From: an uncultured Clostridia bacterium
GTDB taxonomy: Bacteria > Bacillota > Clostridia > Oscillospirales > Acutalibacteraceae
Reading direction: 5' to 3'
Assembly (NCBI GenBank): GCA_937884975.1
Contig: CAKZZS010000064.1
Location: 1-64,000 of the forward strand
Length of the DNA stretch: 64,000 nt
Shown here: one piece after another, positions 8,266 to 16,645 of the stretch
Numbering within the stretch: position 1 is the stretch's first letter
Layout of the letters: the number at the start of each line of letters is the position of its first letter
The notes under the pieces: model-generated
What the model was told of the DNA's origin: nothing
The model's database searches: none
What the model saw: only the letters and a program-made list of their open reading frames with translations
Position numbers and translations under genes: made by a program

Positions 8266-9201
8266 ATGAAAAAGATTATTATAAGAATTATTCTTGCGCT
8301 GATTTGTCTTGTAGTTGTAATCGGTCTTGTTATCGGAGGGCTTATGTTTGCTTACTATCCTCACTATAAGAAAATGAAACACCCCGTAACCTTTACTTCA
8401 ACCGTTACCGACAGTGACGAAATAACGGTTATGAGCAGTAATATGCGTTGCCTTAATCCCGGGGATAAGCTTAAAAGAAGCTGGTATTATCGCGCCGACC
8501 TGATAGTTAATAATATCGAAAAGTATCAGCCGTCAATTATCGGTTTTCAGGAGGCGACAAAAAGCCAGTATGAATATATGACCGACTGCCTTGTCGGCTT
8601 TGACTCGGTAATAGAATTTCGTGACAATACTCCCATTGCCGAGGGCTGTCCCGTTTTCTACAGGAGCGATATGTATACCCTTGTCGACAAAGGCTCTTTC
8701 TGGCTTTCTCAGACCCCGGAGGTAATGAGCAAGGACTGGGATTCCGCCTGCTACAGGATATGCAGCTACGTCATTCTTGAAGAAAAAGAGACAAATAAAC
8801 AGTTTGTTGTTTTCAATACGCATCTTGACCACGTCAGCGATGAAGCGCGCATTAAGGGAATCGGCGTTGTGCTCGATAAAATCAAGCAGTTCGGCTCGCT
8901 TCCGAGTATAATTATGGGCGATTTCAATGCGGACGAAAGCTCCGTTACATACGAAAACGTAACAAAGGACTTTCTTGACGCAAAATATCAGACGGAAAAT
9001 ACAATGTCGGGGTGCACATATCAGGCGTTCGGCGAGCAGCTTGACAATGAGAATATTGACTACTTTATGATTTCAAAGACGGGTATTACCGTAAATGAAT
9101 ACAAGGTTGTAACCGACACCTATGACGGAGTTTATCCGTCCGATCATTTCCCGATTCTCCTTAAGTTTACGCTTGACGCAGGTGAAAGTAATGCCAAATA
9201 A
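8266..9201 (+). CDS. Endonuclease/exonuclease/phosphatase family protein, membrane anchored
   Basis: The 311 residues start with a basic N-terminus and one hydrophobic segment (about 5-30), indicating an export signal or anchor. An EEP (DNase I-like) fold follows: VMSSNMRCLNP near the start, IGFQEAT with the metal-binding Glu, NTHLDHVSD, IIMGDFNADESS and a C-terminal SDHFPI motif. These are the usual catalytic Asn, Glu, Asp and His positions. Members hydrolyse phosphodiesters or phosphomonoesters of nucleic acids, inositides or sphingolipids; the substrate is not predictable here. A GAGGTG ribosome site precedes the ATG. The next small gene overlaps its end by 11 bp. Confidence 0.88.
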   Translation: MKKIIIRIILALICLVVVIGLVIGGLMFAYYPHYKKMKHPVTFTSTVTDSDEITVMSSNMRCLNPGDKLKRSWYYRADLIVNNIEKYQPSIIGFQEATKSQYEYMTDCLVGFDSVIEFRDNTPIAEGCPVFYRSDMYTLVDKGSFWLSQTPEVMSKDWDSACYRICSYVILEEKETNKQFVVFNTHLDHVSDEARIKGIGVVLDKIKQFGSLPSIIMGDFNADESSVTYENVTKDFLDAKYQTENTMSGCTYQAFGEQLDNENIDYFMISKTGITVNEYKVVTDTYDGVYPSDHFPILLKFTLDAGESNAK

Positions 9202-9373
9202 GACTAACTGCGAGGAATGCGCGAACTATTATTATGACGAAGAAGCAGACTGCTACTGCTGTGATATCGACCTTGACGAGGACGAAATGCAGCGCTTTTT
9301 GACCTATTCAAATTATGCCTGCCCGTATTTCAACCGCTATGACGAATACGGCATTGTCAGAAAACAGAACTGA
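9191..9373 (+). CDS. Small cysteine-rich protein (DUF6472-like)
   Basis: This 60-residue acidic protein has six cysteines (CEEC near the start, CYCC in the middle, one in YACPYF), suggesting a metal-binding knuckle. The chosen start is ATG 9191, preceded by an AGGTGA ribosome site; a longer in-frame reading starts inside the upstream EEP gene and looks wrong. It overlaps the EEP stop by 11 bp, so the two are probably translationally coupled. The length and pattern recall DUF6472 proteins of Clostridia, from memory. The function is unknown. Confidence 0.75.
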   Translation: MPNKTNCEECANYYYDEEADCYCCDIDLDEDEMQRFLTYSNYACPYFNRYDEYGIVRKQN

Positions 9374-9384
9374 ATTATAAAAAG

Positions 9385-9412
9385 TTGACAAAACAGAATA
9401 AATGGTTATAAT
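9385..9412 (+). promoter_or_regulatory. Consensus sigma-A promoter of the toxin-antitoxin operon
   Basis: TTGACA (9385-9390), a 16-bp spacer and TATAAT (9407-9412): both boxes are perfect consensus. The palindromic operator begins at the very next base. Confidence 0.9.
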
Positions 9413-9440
9413 AAAAGTAGGATAAATTTATCCTACTTTT
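9413..9440. promoter_or_regulatory. Perfect 28-bp palindrome, candidate Phd operator
   Basis: The half-site AAAAGTAGGATAAA (9413-9426) is followed directly by its exact reverse complement (9427-9440), with no spacer. It covers the expected transcription start just after the -10 box and ends shortly before the GGAG ribosome site. Phd-family antitoxins autorepress by binding palindromes at this position. As RNA it would form a hairpin followed by a U-rich stretch and could also attenuate. The operator role is inferred from context. Confidence 0.8.
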
Positions 9441-9458
9441 ATTTTTGGAGATGATAAA

Positions 9459-9704
9459 ATGAAGATAGATACAAATACTATGTTCTCAATGACGCAGGCA
9501 AATCAAAATTTTTCTGCTGTTGCAAGAAGCGTTGATAAAAACGGCGAAGCAGTTGTGCTGAAAAATAACAGACCTAAATATCTCGTTGTTGACATTGATA
9601 ACGGGGATTTTATACTTGACCTTACAGAAGATGAAAGAATTGATATTGTAGCAAAAAGAATTCTGGAAAAATATCTTCCTGCGTTTAAGGAGTTGGCAAA
9701 ATGA
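9459..9704 (+). CDS. phd: Phd/YefM family antitoxin
   Basis: This 81-residue protein has the Phd/YefM N-terminal DNA-binding fold: MTQANQNFSAVARSVDKNGE followed by AVVLKNNRPKYLVVDID. The polar C-terminal tail (ERIDIVAKRILEKYLP) would be unstructured until it wraps the toxin. It neutralises the Doc protein encoded next and, with Doc, should repress the operon at the palindrome just upstream. The toxin ATG overlaps this stop codon in an ATGA arrangement, the usual coupling in such modules. Confidence 0.88.
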   Translation: MKIDTNTMFSMTQANQNFSAVARSVDKNGEAVVLKNNRPKYLVVDIDNGDFILDLTEDERIDIVAKRILEKYLPAFKELAK

Positions 9705-10078
9705 TTAAATTCAGTAAGGAAAAAGTTTTGCTGTTACACCAGCTAATGGCCCAAGCAACGGGCGGTGATGTCGGGGTTCGCGACGAAGCGTTGCTCGAAT
9801 CGGCTATTGAAAATGTTTACGCAACATTTGACGGGAAAGAGTTGTACCAGACAAAAGAGGAAAAAGCCGCAAGACTTGGGTTTTCACTTATTTCAAATCA
9901 CGCATTTGTTGACGGCAATAAAAGAATAGGAATGTATATTATGCTTTCGTTTCTTGAGCTTAACGGGATTAAGATTGAAGCTGAAAACGATGAGGTTTTT
10001 TCGCTCGGTTTGGCTGTGGCTGACGGCTCGGCAAAATATGACGAAATTCTTAAATGGATAAAAGAGCATAGAAAATAA
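9701..10078 (+). CDS. doc: Doc (death-on-curing) family toxin
   Basis: This 125-residue Fic-fold protein has the Doc motif NHAFVDGNKRIG (H67, D71, N73, K74, R75). Doc proteins carry Lys where Fic AMP-transferases have Gly. P1 Doc is a kinase that phosphorylates elongation factor Tu and stops translation, and the same activity is expected here. The full length and intact motif suggest a functional toxin. It is the second gene of a two-gene operon with the antitoxin and is likely a mobile accessory insert between core genes. Confidence 0.9.
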   Translation: MIKFSKEKVLLLHQLMAQATGGDVGVRDEALLESAIENVYATFDGKELYQTKEEKAARLGFSLISNHAFVDGNKRIGMYIMLSFLELNGIKIEAENDEVFSLGLAVADGSAKYDEILKWIKEHRK

Positions 10079-10086
10079 GCAACAAT

Positions 10087-10127
10087 ACGCTCAAAATCTT
10101 GACATATAAAGGTTTTGAGCGTATAAT
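10087..10127 (+). promoter_or_regulatory. alaS promoter bracketed by a 10-bp inverted repeat
   Basis: The promoter is TTGACA (10099-10104), 17 bp, TATAAT (10122-10127), perfect consensus at both boxes. ACGCTCAAAA (10087-10096) and its exact reverse complement TTTTGAGCGT (10113-10122) flank the -35 box and touch the -10 box. The dyad may be an operator, or the remains of a terminator for doc, but no T-run follows. The leader to alaS is only ~35 nt, too short for a T-box. Confidence 0.8.
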
Positions 10128-10162
10128 TTATTGGAATTTTTTAAAGAAAAGGATTTCTATTT

Positions 10163-12790
10163 ATGGAATGGACAGGTCTTAATGAATTAAGAGAAAAATA
10201 TCTCTCATTTTTTGAAAGCAAGGGGCATTTAAGACTGCCGAGCTTTTCGCTCATACCGCAGAACGACAAAAGCCTTTTGCTTATAAATTCCGGAATGGCG
10301 CCGATGAAAAAATATTTCACGGGTGAAATCACTCCTCCGAGGAAAAGGGTTACCACCTGCCAGAAATGTATACGCACTCCCGATATTGAGAGCGTCGGCA
10401 AAACGGCGCGCCACGGCACCTATTTTGAAATGCTCGGCAACTTCTCCTTCGGCGACTATTTCAAGAGCGAGGCTATCTCTTGGGCATGGGAGTTTTTGAC
10501 AAAGGTTCTCGAGATACCTGCAGACCGCCTTTGGATAACCGTATATGAGAGCGACGACGAGGCAGAAGAGATTTGGGAAAACAGTATCGGTATTCCCCAC
10601 GACAGGATAATCCGTCTGGGTAAGGAGGATAACTTCTGGGAACACGGCTCCGGACCGTGCGGACCGTGCTCGGAGATTCATTTTGACCGCGGTGAAAGCT
10701 ACGGGCCCTTTGAGAGCTTTGAGCAGGCGAGCGACTGCGACCGCGTTATTGAAATATGGAACCTCGTATTCAGCCAGTTTGACAATGACGGCGAGGGAAA
10801 CTACTCGGAGTTAAAGAATAAAAATATTGACACGGGAATGGGACTTGAAAGACTTGCCTGTGTAATGCAGAACGTTGATAATATCTTTGAGGTCGATACA
10901 GTCCAGAACATTATGAAACACATAATGAGAATCGCAAACGTCGAGTATCATAAAGACCCTCAAAAGGACGTTTCCCTTCGCGTTATTACCGACCATATCA
11001 GAAGCACAACTATGATGATAGGCGACGGCGTTATGCCTTCAAATGAGGGCAGAGGATATGTTCTTCGCCGTTTGCTTCGCCGCGCTGCGCGTCACGGCAG
11101 ACTTCTCGGTATAAACGAAACATTTTTGTCGGATGTTGCCGAAACAGTTATAAACGAAAACAAGTCTGCATATCCGAACCTTGTTGAAAAGCACGATTTT
11201 ATAATAAACGTTATTAAGGCTGAAGAGGAATCCTTTGCAAAAACAATTGACACGGGACTTGCCATTTTCAACCAGATGATTTCTTCTCTTGAAGGCAACC
11301 GCCTTTCGGGTGAGGATGCGTTCAAGCTTTCCGACACCTACGGCTTCCCGATAGACCTTACAAAAGAACTGCTTGAGGAAAAGGGACTTACGGTTGATGA
11401 AGAAAGGTTCAGTGAGCTTGTAAAGGAACAGAAGCTTCGCGCAAGAGCCGCTCATAAGGGCGCAGGCGCCGAAGCGTGGGAAGGCTCGTCAAATGCTACA
11501 AACGGAATTGAAAAGACGGACTTTGTCGGCTATGAAAAAATGACCGCCGAAGCGGTTGTTAAGGCTGTTATTGTTGACGGGGAAAGAAAGGACTTTGCTT
11601 CTTCAGATGAAAGCATCACGCTTGTTCTTGACACTACGCCTTTCTATGCGGAAAGCGGCGGACAGGTCGGAGATATCGGTAAAATCATAGGCGACGGCTT
11701 TGTCTTTGAGGTTGAAAATACAACCAAAACTCATGACGGAGTTATTCTCCACCACGGCGAAATAATTGAAGGTGAGTCGGTTAAGGTCGGCGACAGCGTT
11801 AAGGCGGAGGTTGACTTGAACACAAGAAAAGCCACAATGAGAAGCCATACTGCAGCTCATCTTCTTCAGGCGGCTTTGAGAAAGGTGCTCGGCTCTCACG
11901 TTGAGCAGGCAGGTCAGCTTGTAAACTCAAACGAAACACGCTTTGACTTTACTCATTTCTCTGCTCTTACAACCGAAGAAATCAACAAAGTCGAAAATGA
12001 GGTCAACTCCGTTATTCTTGAAGCTGTTCCCGTTGAGACTATGGAAATGCCTATTGACGAGGCAAAAAAGATGGGTGCTATGGCGCTTTTCGGAGAAAAG
12101 TACGGCGATATAGTAAGAGTTGTTAAGGCAGGCGATTTTTCAACCGAGCTTTGCGGCGGTACTCACGTCAAAAATACGGGAAATATCGGACTTTTCAAAA
12201 TTCTTTCCGAGTCATCCGTTGCTTCCGGAGTCAGAAGAATTGTTGCCGTTACGGGCTTTAACGTAATGGATTATATCAATAAAAACAACGCTCTTATTGC
12301 CGAAACCTGTGAAAAGCTTAAGGTCACAAATACTTCAGACCTCGCGGTCAAGTCAGCGGCAGTGGCTGCGGAATTAAAGGAAAAGGAAAAGGAAATTGAA
12401 AGGCTCAACGCCGAAATCAATTCCCAAAAGGCAAAAAATCTTGAACCCAAGGACCTCGGAAGGGTTCAGCTTATAACTGACGGAAATATTCCTTCAACAA
12501 CAGACATTGGCTCACTGGCTGAATCAATTTGCAGCGAGTATCCAAACGGAGTTGTTGTTTTAGCCTCTGTAAATACCGAAAAGAGCACTGTAACCTTTGT
12601 TTCCGCCTGTGGTGAAGAGGCAATTGCCGCCGGAGCTAAAGCAGGGGACGTTGTTCGTCAGGTTGCCCGGATAGCCGGAGGAAACGGCGGCGGAAAGCCG
12701 AGCTTTGCGAGGGCAGGCGGCAAGGACATTTCAAAGGTTGACGAGGCTATTGCAAAATGCGAAGAAATCGTTAAATCGATGATTAAATAA
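10163..12790 (+). CDS. alaS: Alanyl-tRNA synthetase
   Basis: AlaS charges tRNA-Ala and edits mischarged Ser and Gly. The 875 residues are full length. The N-terminal class II catalytic domain (LREKYLSFFESKGHLRLPS; FTGEITPPRKRVTTCQKCIR) is followed by a tRNA recognition region. The editing domain carries the zinc site HTAAH (near 563-567) and CGGTH (near 665-669), and a C-Ala domain ends in a glycine-rich tail (GGNGGGKPSFARAGG). The gene begins a run with HIT, comEC and holA and has its own consensus promoter. Confidence 0.98.
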   Translation: MEWTGLNELREKYLSFFESKGHLRLPSFSLIPQNDKSLLLINSGMAPMKKYFTGEITPPRKRVTTCQKCIRTPDIESVGKTARHGTYFEMLGNFSFGDYFKSEAISWAWEFLTKVLEIPADRLWITVYESDDEAEEIWENSIGIPHDRIIRLGKEDNFWEHGSGPCGPCSEIHFDRGESYGPFESFEQASDCDRVIEIWNLVFSQFDNDGEGNYSELKNKNIDTGMGLERLACVMQNVDNIFEVDTVQNIMKHIMRIANVEYHKDPQKDVSLRVITDHIRSTTMMIGDGVMPSNEGRGYVLRRLLRRAARHGRLLGINETFLSDVAETVINENKSAYPNLVEKHDFIINVIKAEEESFAKTIDTGLAIFNQMISSLEGNRLSGEDAFKLSDTYGFPIDLTKELLEEKGLTVDEERFSELVKEQKLRARAAHKGAGAEAWEGSSNATNGIEKTDFVGYEKMTAEAVVKAVIVDGERKDFASSDESITLVLDTTPFYAESGGQVGDIGKIIGDGFVFEVENTTKTHDGVILHHGEIIEGESVKVGDSVKAEVDLNTRKATMRSHTAAHLLQAALRKVLGSHVEQAGQLVNSNETRFDFTHFSALTTEEINKVENEVNSVILEAVPVETMEMPIDEAKKMGAMALFGEKYGDIVRVVKAGDFSTELCGGTHVKNTGNIGLFKILSESSVASGVRRIVAVTGFNVMDYINKNNALIAETCEKLKVTNTSDLAVKSAAVAAELKEKEKEIERLNAEINSQKAKNLEPKDLGRVQLITDGNIPSTTDIGSLAESICSEYPNGVVVLASVNTEKSTVTFVSACGEEAIAAGAKAGDVVRQVARIAGGNGGGKPSFARAGGKDISKVDEAIAKCEEIVKSMIK

Positions 12791-12799
12791 GGAGTTAGT

Positions 12800-13135
12800 A
12801 TGGACTGTTTATTCTGTAAGATAATTGACGGCGAAATCCCTTCCTCAAAGGTATATGAGGACGAGCTTTGCTTTGCTTTCAACGACATAAATCCCCAGAG
12901 CGAAAGGCATATACTTGTCGTTCCGAAGGAGCATATCTGCTGCGCAAATAAAATTGACGAAACAAATTCTCACCTTGTTGCGCATATCTTTGAGGTTATC
13001 CCGAAGATAGCAAAGCAGGAGGGCTTTGAGAGCTACCGTGTAATCAATAACTGCGGTGAAAAAGCAGGTCAGAGCGTTATGCATCTTCATTTCCATATTT
13101 TAAGCGGTGACAATTTAAGCGAAAGACTCGTCTGA
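12800..13135 (+). CDS. HIT family nucleotide-binding hydrolase (HinT-like)
   Basis: This 111-residue histidine-triad protein has the signature HLHFHI (H95, H97, H99) near the C-terminus and CLFC (C3, C6) at the N-terminus, a pair often seen in bacterial HinT. HinT enzymes hydrolyse purine nucleoside phosphoramidates and aminoacyl-adenylates, which suits its place nine bases after alaS, since synthetases are a source of aminoacyl-AMP. Its stop codon TGA shares one base with the comEC ATG. Confidence 0.93.
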   Translation: MDCLFCKIIDGEIPSSKVYEDELCFAFNDINPQSERHILVVPKEHICCANKIDETNSHLVAHIFEVIPKIAKQEGFESYRVINNCGEKAGQSVMHLHFHILSGDNLSERLV

Positions 13136-14676
13136 TGAAACGAACCTTTCTGACTGTCGGACTGTCAGCGCTGTTTTCACTTTCCTTAATAGGAATCCTT
13201 GATTTAAAAGCGGTAAAGGTGATTTTTATAATCGCCTTTATCGCTTTATTTGTTTTTATTTCTGTTAAAAAAACAAGGCTTGACGGAACGTTGCCGATAA
13301 TCTTTGTTACGGTTTGCTGTTGTTGTCTGCTTTTTACTGCATTTGACAGAAGCGTTCAAAGAAAAACTGCGTTTTTGAAAGACAATATGACGCTTCACCG
13401 TATTACGGGTGAGGTTATTTCCTTGCCGACTTACAGCTACGGCAGGGTATACTACACCGTAAAAACTCAAACGGTTGACGGCGTTAAAAATTGCCAAAAA
13501 ATAAGGCTTTCCTTAAAAAGAACCATTGAAGCTTCGCCTTATGACAGAGTAGAAGGAGATGTAAGACTGTATAAGCTTGGCTCTGATACGGACGAAATAG
13601 AAAAATACTACCGCTCAAAGGGGCTGTATCTCGGCGGTACTCTTGACAGTAATAAAAGCTTTAAAATTACAAAACGCACGTCCTTTCATCCGATGTATTA
13701 TGTTCTTACGGCAAAGAAGGCTTTATCGGACAGCATTATTAAAAATATTCCGAATGAATGCGGCGCGCTTCTTACGGGACTGCTTCTCGGCGACAAAAGT
13801 CTGATAAGCAGTGAAACACTTGAAGATTTTATTGATATCGGCTCATATCATCTTCTTGCCGTTTCGGGACTTCATATTTCCGTCTGGGCAGGGTTCGTAT
13901 ATTCTCTTCTTAATGTTTTTCACTTAAGAAAAAAGCTTGTATTCATTCTATCAATTGCATTTATTCTTTTCTTTATGGCTCTTACGGGTTTTAATCCTCC
14001 CGTATTAAGGGCTGGGATACTTATGATATTTGTCTTTCTCGGCAACCTGTCGGGGAAGGAGGCGGACAGCCTTAATTCCATTGGCTTTGCCGTTACCTTA
14101 ATGCTTTTAATAAATCCTTATGCCGCTTATTCCGAAAGCCTTTGGTTAAGCGTTTTTGCTTCCTTCGGAATTATTCTTTTATCGGATAAAATTTATCTGT
14201 CTTTAAAAAGGCGTGAATTTGAAAACCGAGCTGCCGAGTTCATTTGTTCCTTTGTTCTTCAAAGCCTTGCAGTAAGTATCGGCGTAACCGTTTTTACCTT
14301 TCCGCTTACTGTTTTATTCTTTGACCGTGTTTCTCTTGTCACGCCTTTTTCGAACCTTGTTTTAATCGAAATATCCTCTCTTGCAATGCTCTTTACGGGC
14401 TTTGCGGCTTTGCTTTACGTTTTTCGGCTCGGCTTTATTTCTTATCCGCTTTTTTACGCTTCGTCGCTTCTTTCAAAAATAATTCTTCGGTTTTCCCATT
14501 GGCTTTCCTCCTTTGAAAGAATATGGGTGAGCACAAGCGACTTGCCCGTAAAAATTCTGGCGGTTGCCTTGCCGACTGCGGTAATAACAATTTATATTCT
14601 TAAAAAGAAAAATGCTTCTCAAAAAGACTTTTCATATACCTTAAAATGTGATACAATAAACAATAATGAAAAATAA
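13135..14676 (+). CDS. comEC: ComEC/Rec2-type DNA uptake channel lacking the nuclease-like domain
   Basis: This 513-residue membrane protein has two N-terminal helices, a soluble OB-like region (about 75-180) and the ComEC competence domain with LLTGLLLGDK (near 216) and YHLLAVSGLHIS (near 238). ComEC forms the inner-membrane pore for single-stranded DNA during transformation. Bacillus ComEC is ~770 residues with a C-terminal metallo-beta-lactamase domain. This protein ends after the membrane region, so that domain is missing or encoded elsewhere. It overlaps the HIT stop by one base and precedes holA, the usual Firmicute order. Confidence 0.88.
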   Translation: MKRTFLTVGLSALFSLSLIGILDLKAVKVIFIIAFIALFVFISVKKTRLDGTLPIIFVTVCCCCLLFTAFDRSVQRKTAFLKDNMTLHRITGEVISLPTYSYGRVYYTVKTQTVDGVKNCQKIRLSLKRTIEASPYDRVEGDVRLYKLGSDTDEIEKYYRSKGLYLGGTLDSNKSFKITKRTSFHPMYYVLTAKKALSDSIIKNIPNECGALLTGLLLGDKSLISSETLEDFIDIGSYHLLAVSGLHISVWAGFVYSLLNVFHLRKKLVFILSIAFILFFMALTGFNPPVLRAGILMIFVFLGNLSGKEADSLNSIGFAVTLMLLINPYAAYSESLWLSVFASFGIILLSDKIYLSLKRREFENRAAEFICSFVLQSLAVSIGVTVFTFPLTVLFFDRVSLVTPFSNLVLIEISSLAMLFTGFAALLYVFRLGFISYPLFYASSLLSKIILRFSHWLSSFERIWVSTSDLPVKILAVALPTAVITIYILKKKNASQKDFSYTLKCDTINNNEK

Positions 14677-14696
14677 ATCTTCGGAGGTGAAACGGT

Positions 14697-15728
14697 ATGG
14701 ATGAACAGGGCTTGAAGCAGCAGTTAAAGGATAATACCCTGTCCGGGGCATATCTGTTTCACGGCGAAGAGGATTACCTTAAGGAGCTGTATGTCGGCAG
14801 AGTTCTTAAACGGTGTGTAAATCCCGGCTTTGAGGGCTTTAATCTTCATAAATATGACGGCGAAAGCGCCGAAATGGATGAGTTTATTGACGCCGCGCAA
14901 ATGCTCCCTATGATGAGCGACAGGGTTGTTGTGCTTGTCAGGGACTTTGATTTAACCGCACTTTCAAGTGAGCAAAGCGACCAATTCAAATCGTTTCTTG
15001 AGGACGTTCCCGAAAGCACGGTTATTGTTTTCTGGCTTGACGCAATAAAGTTTAATCCCAAAAAGGATAAGAAATGGAAAAAAATCGTCTCCCTTTTTGA
15101 AAAGAACGGCGCTGTGGTGGAGTTCGGCAAAAAGGATAAAAACTACCTTTCAAAATTCGTAATGGGAATTGCAGGAAGAAACGGAAAAAATATTTCCCTT
15201 TCTGACGCGTACTATCTGATAGATACCGTCGGCGATGACCTCAATGTGCTTGAAAACGAAACGAATAAGCTTTGCGCCTATTGTGAAAACGGCGTAATTG
15301 ACAAAACGGCAATAAACGCAGTCTGCGTAAGGACAGTTACGGTAAAGGCGTTTGAACTGACAAAGGCTGTTTCTTCAAATAACCTTAACCGCGCGTTTGA
15401 AATTCTTAATGTATTCTTTGAACAGAGAATGGAACCGACGGTAATTCTCAGCGAAATAATTACCGCTTATGTAGATATGTACCGCGCAAAGGTTTCTCTC
15501 GCGTCGGGCGAAAACAGCGAGGCTCTCTCTTCCGATTTCAATTACGGAAACGCTTCCTTCAGACTGAAAAACGGCGCTTCCTTCGCTTCCAAAATATCCG
15601 TTGAACAGCTTCGGGAGTGCCTTGACGAGCTTGACAGGGCGGATATGAAAATAAAATCCACGGCAGGGGACAACAGGCTTGCAATTGAGCAGCTGCTTGT
15701 TTCACTTGCAGTTATTTCGAACAGGTAA
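14697..15728 (+). CDS. holA: DNA polymerase III delta subunit
   Basis: This 343-residue clamp-loader subunit opens the beta sliding clamp during loading. The N-terminus has the AAA+-like fold without a Walker motif (LSGAYLFHGEEDYLKELYVGR) and the C-terminal collar-domain pattern (LRECLDELDRADMKIKST, then GDNRLAIEQLL) is typical. A GGAGGTG ribosome site precedes the ATG. The comEC-holA order is conserved across Firmicutes. The RNase M5 gene begins four bases after the stop. Confidence 0.93.
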   Translation: MDEQGLKQQLKDNTLSGAYLFHGEEDYLKELYVGRVLKRCVNPGFEGFNLHKYDGESAEMDEFIDAAQMLPMMSDRVVVLVRDFDLTALSSEQSDQFKSFLEDVPESTVIVFWLDAIKFNPKKDKKWKKIVSLFEKNGAVVEFGKKDKNYLSKFVMGIAGRNGKNISLSDAYYLIDTVGDDLNVLENETNKLCAYCENGVIDKTAINAVCVRTVTVKAFELTKAVSSNNLNRAFEILNVFFEQRMEPTVILSEIITAYVDMYRAKVSLASGENSEALSSDFNYGNASFRLKNGASFASKISVEQLRECLDELDRADMKIKSTAGDNRLAIEQLLVSLAVISNR

Positions 15729-15732
15729 AAAA

Positions 15733-16317
15733 ATGATTAAAATAAACCAGGCGGTTATCGTCGAGGGCAGGTATGACAGGAAAAAGGTTGAAAACATACT
15801 TGACACTCTGATTATTGAAACGGACGGCTTTGCCGTTTTTAAAAATAAGGAAAAGCAGGCGCTCATACGCCGTCTTGCCGAAACAAGGGGAATTGTAGTT
15901 CTTACCGACAGCGACACGGCAGGCTTTAAAATACGTTCCTTTCTTGGCTCAATTGTGCCTCAGGATAAGGTAATTCACGCATATATTCCCGACGTCCTCG
16001 GTAAAGAGCACCGTAAGGAAAAGCCCTCAAAGGAAAACAAAATCGGCGTTGAGGGAATGACAAAGGAAATTATTCTTCAGGCGCTTGACCGCGCAGGCGT
16101 GACCTGCACGCAAAGCGAAACAAGTCAAAGAAAGCCCGTCACCAAAATCGATTTGTACGAGGACGGGATAACGGGTTCAAAAAACAGTAAGTCAAAAAAG
16201 GCGTTGCTTTTAAAAAAGCTTGATTTGCCCGAAAGACTTTCAACAAATTCTCTCTTAAAGCTCATAAATACGTTTATGACGTACGAGGAATATAAACAGG
16301 TAATAAGCGAAATTTAA
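15733..16317 (+). CDS. rnmV: Ribonuclease M5-like Toprim protein
   Basis: This 194-residue protein begins with a Toprim domain: VIVEGRYD (E11, D15) and LTDSD (D59, D61), the acidic metal-binding residues of RNase M5, which matures 5S rRNA precursors. The conserved GVE after the Toprim domain is also present. The C-terminal half (from about 125) matches the DUF4093 region of clostridial homologues. A TTG start 54 bp upstream is open but would lie deep inside holA, so ATG 15733 is chosen. Assignment as RNase M5 is strong by motif, although Clostridia can carry paralogues. Confidence 0.85.
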   Translation: MIKINQAVIVEGRYDRKKVENILDTLIIETDGFAVFKNKEKQALIRRLAETRGIVVLTDSDTAGFKIRSFLGSIVPQDKVIHAYIPDVLGKEHRKEKPSKENKIGVEGMTKEIILQALDRAGVTCTQSETSQRKPVTKIDLYEDGITGSKNSKSKKALLLKKLDLPERLSTNSLLKLINTFMTYEEYKQVISEI

Positions 16318-16327
16318 AAACAAAAAT

Positions 16328-16366
16328 AAAAATCGGGTAGCAGTCAGAACTGTTACCCGATTTTTT
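16328..16366. terminator. Bidirectional terminator between rnmV and the DUF378 gene
   Basis: AAAAATCGGGTAGCAG pairs with CTGTTACCCGATTTTT around a 6-nt loop, with A/T runs on both sides. It ends the plus-strand alaS-rnmV run and the converging minus-strand gene. Confidence 0.93.
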
Positions 16367-16586
16367 ACTGTTCGTCGTGAGCGAGAACCTCGTTCTCCCT
16401 GAACAGCAGTGAAATGCACCAGATACCTGCGAGAGCGACCAATGTGTAAATAATTCTGCTGATTATCGCTCCCTGCCCGCCGAAGAGCCAACCGACTATG
16501 TCAAATCTGAAAAGTCCGATGGAACCCCAGTTAAGAGCACCTATAATCACAAGTATCAGAGAAATTCTGTCAAGCATTTTTTTCAC
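16365..16586 (-). CDS. DUF378 family small membrane protein
   Basis: This 73-residue protein has two hydrophobic helices and the DUF378 pattern ALNWGSIGLFRFDIVGWLFG, as in Bacillus YuzA. The function is unknown. An AAGGAG ribosome site precedes the ATG. It lies downstream of metK on the same strand, but the 59-bp gap holds no clear promoter, so it may be read through from metK. It ends in the shared bidirectional terminator. Confidence 0.85.
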   Translation of the reverse strand: MKKMLDRISLILVIIGALNWGSIGLFRFDIVGWLFGGQGAIISRIIYTLVALAGIWCISLLFRENEVLAHDEQ

Positions 16587-16645
16587 TCCTTGTGTTTGCG
16601 TTCACAAGGGTATTATTGCCCGAAAAAATTATGTTATACGTTTTT

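Noticed and set aside
10128..10162. T-box before alaS
   Set aside because: Only ~35 nt separates the -10 box from the start codon, and no AGGGTGG-type sequence is present.
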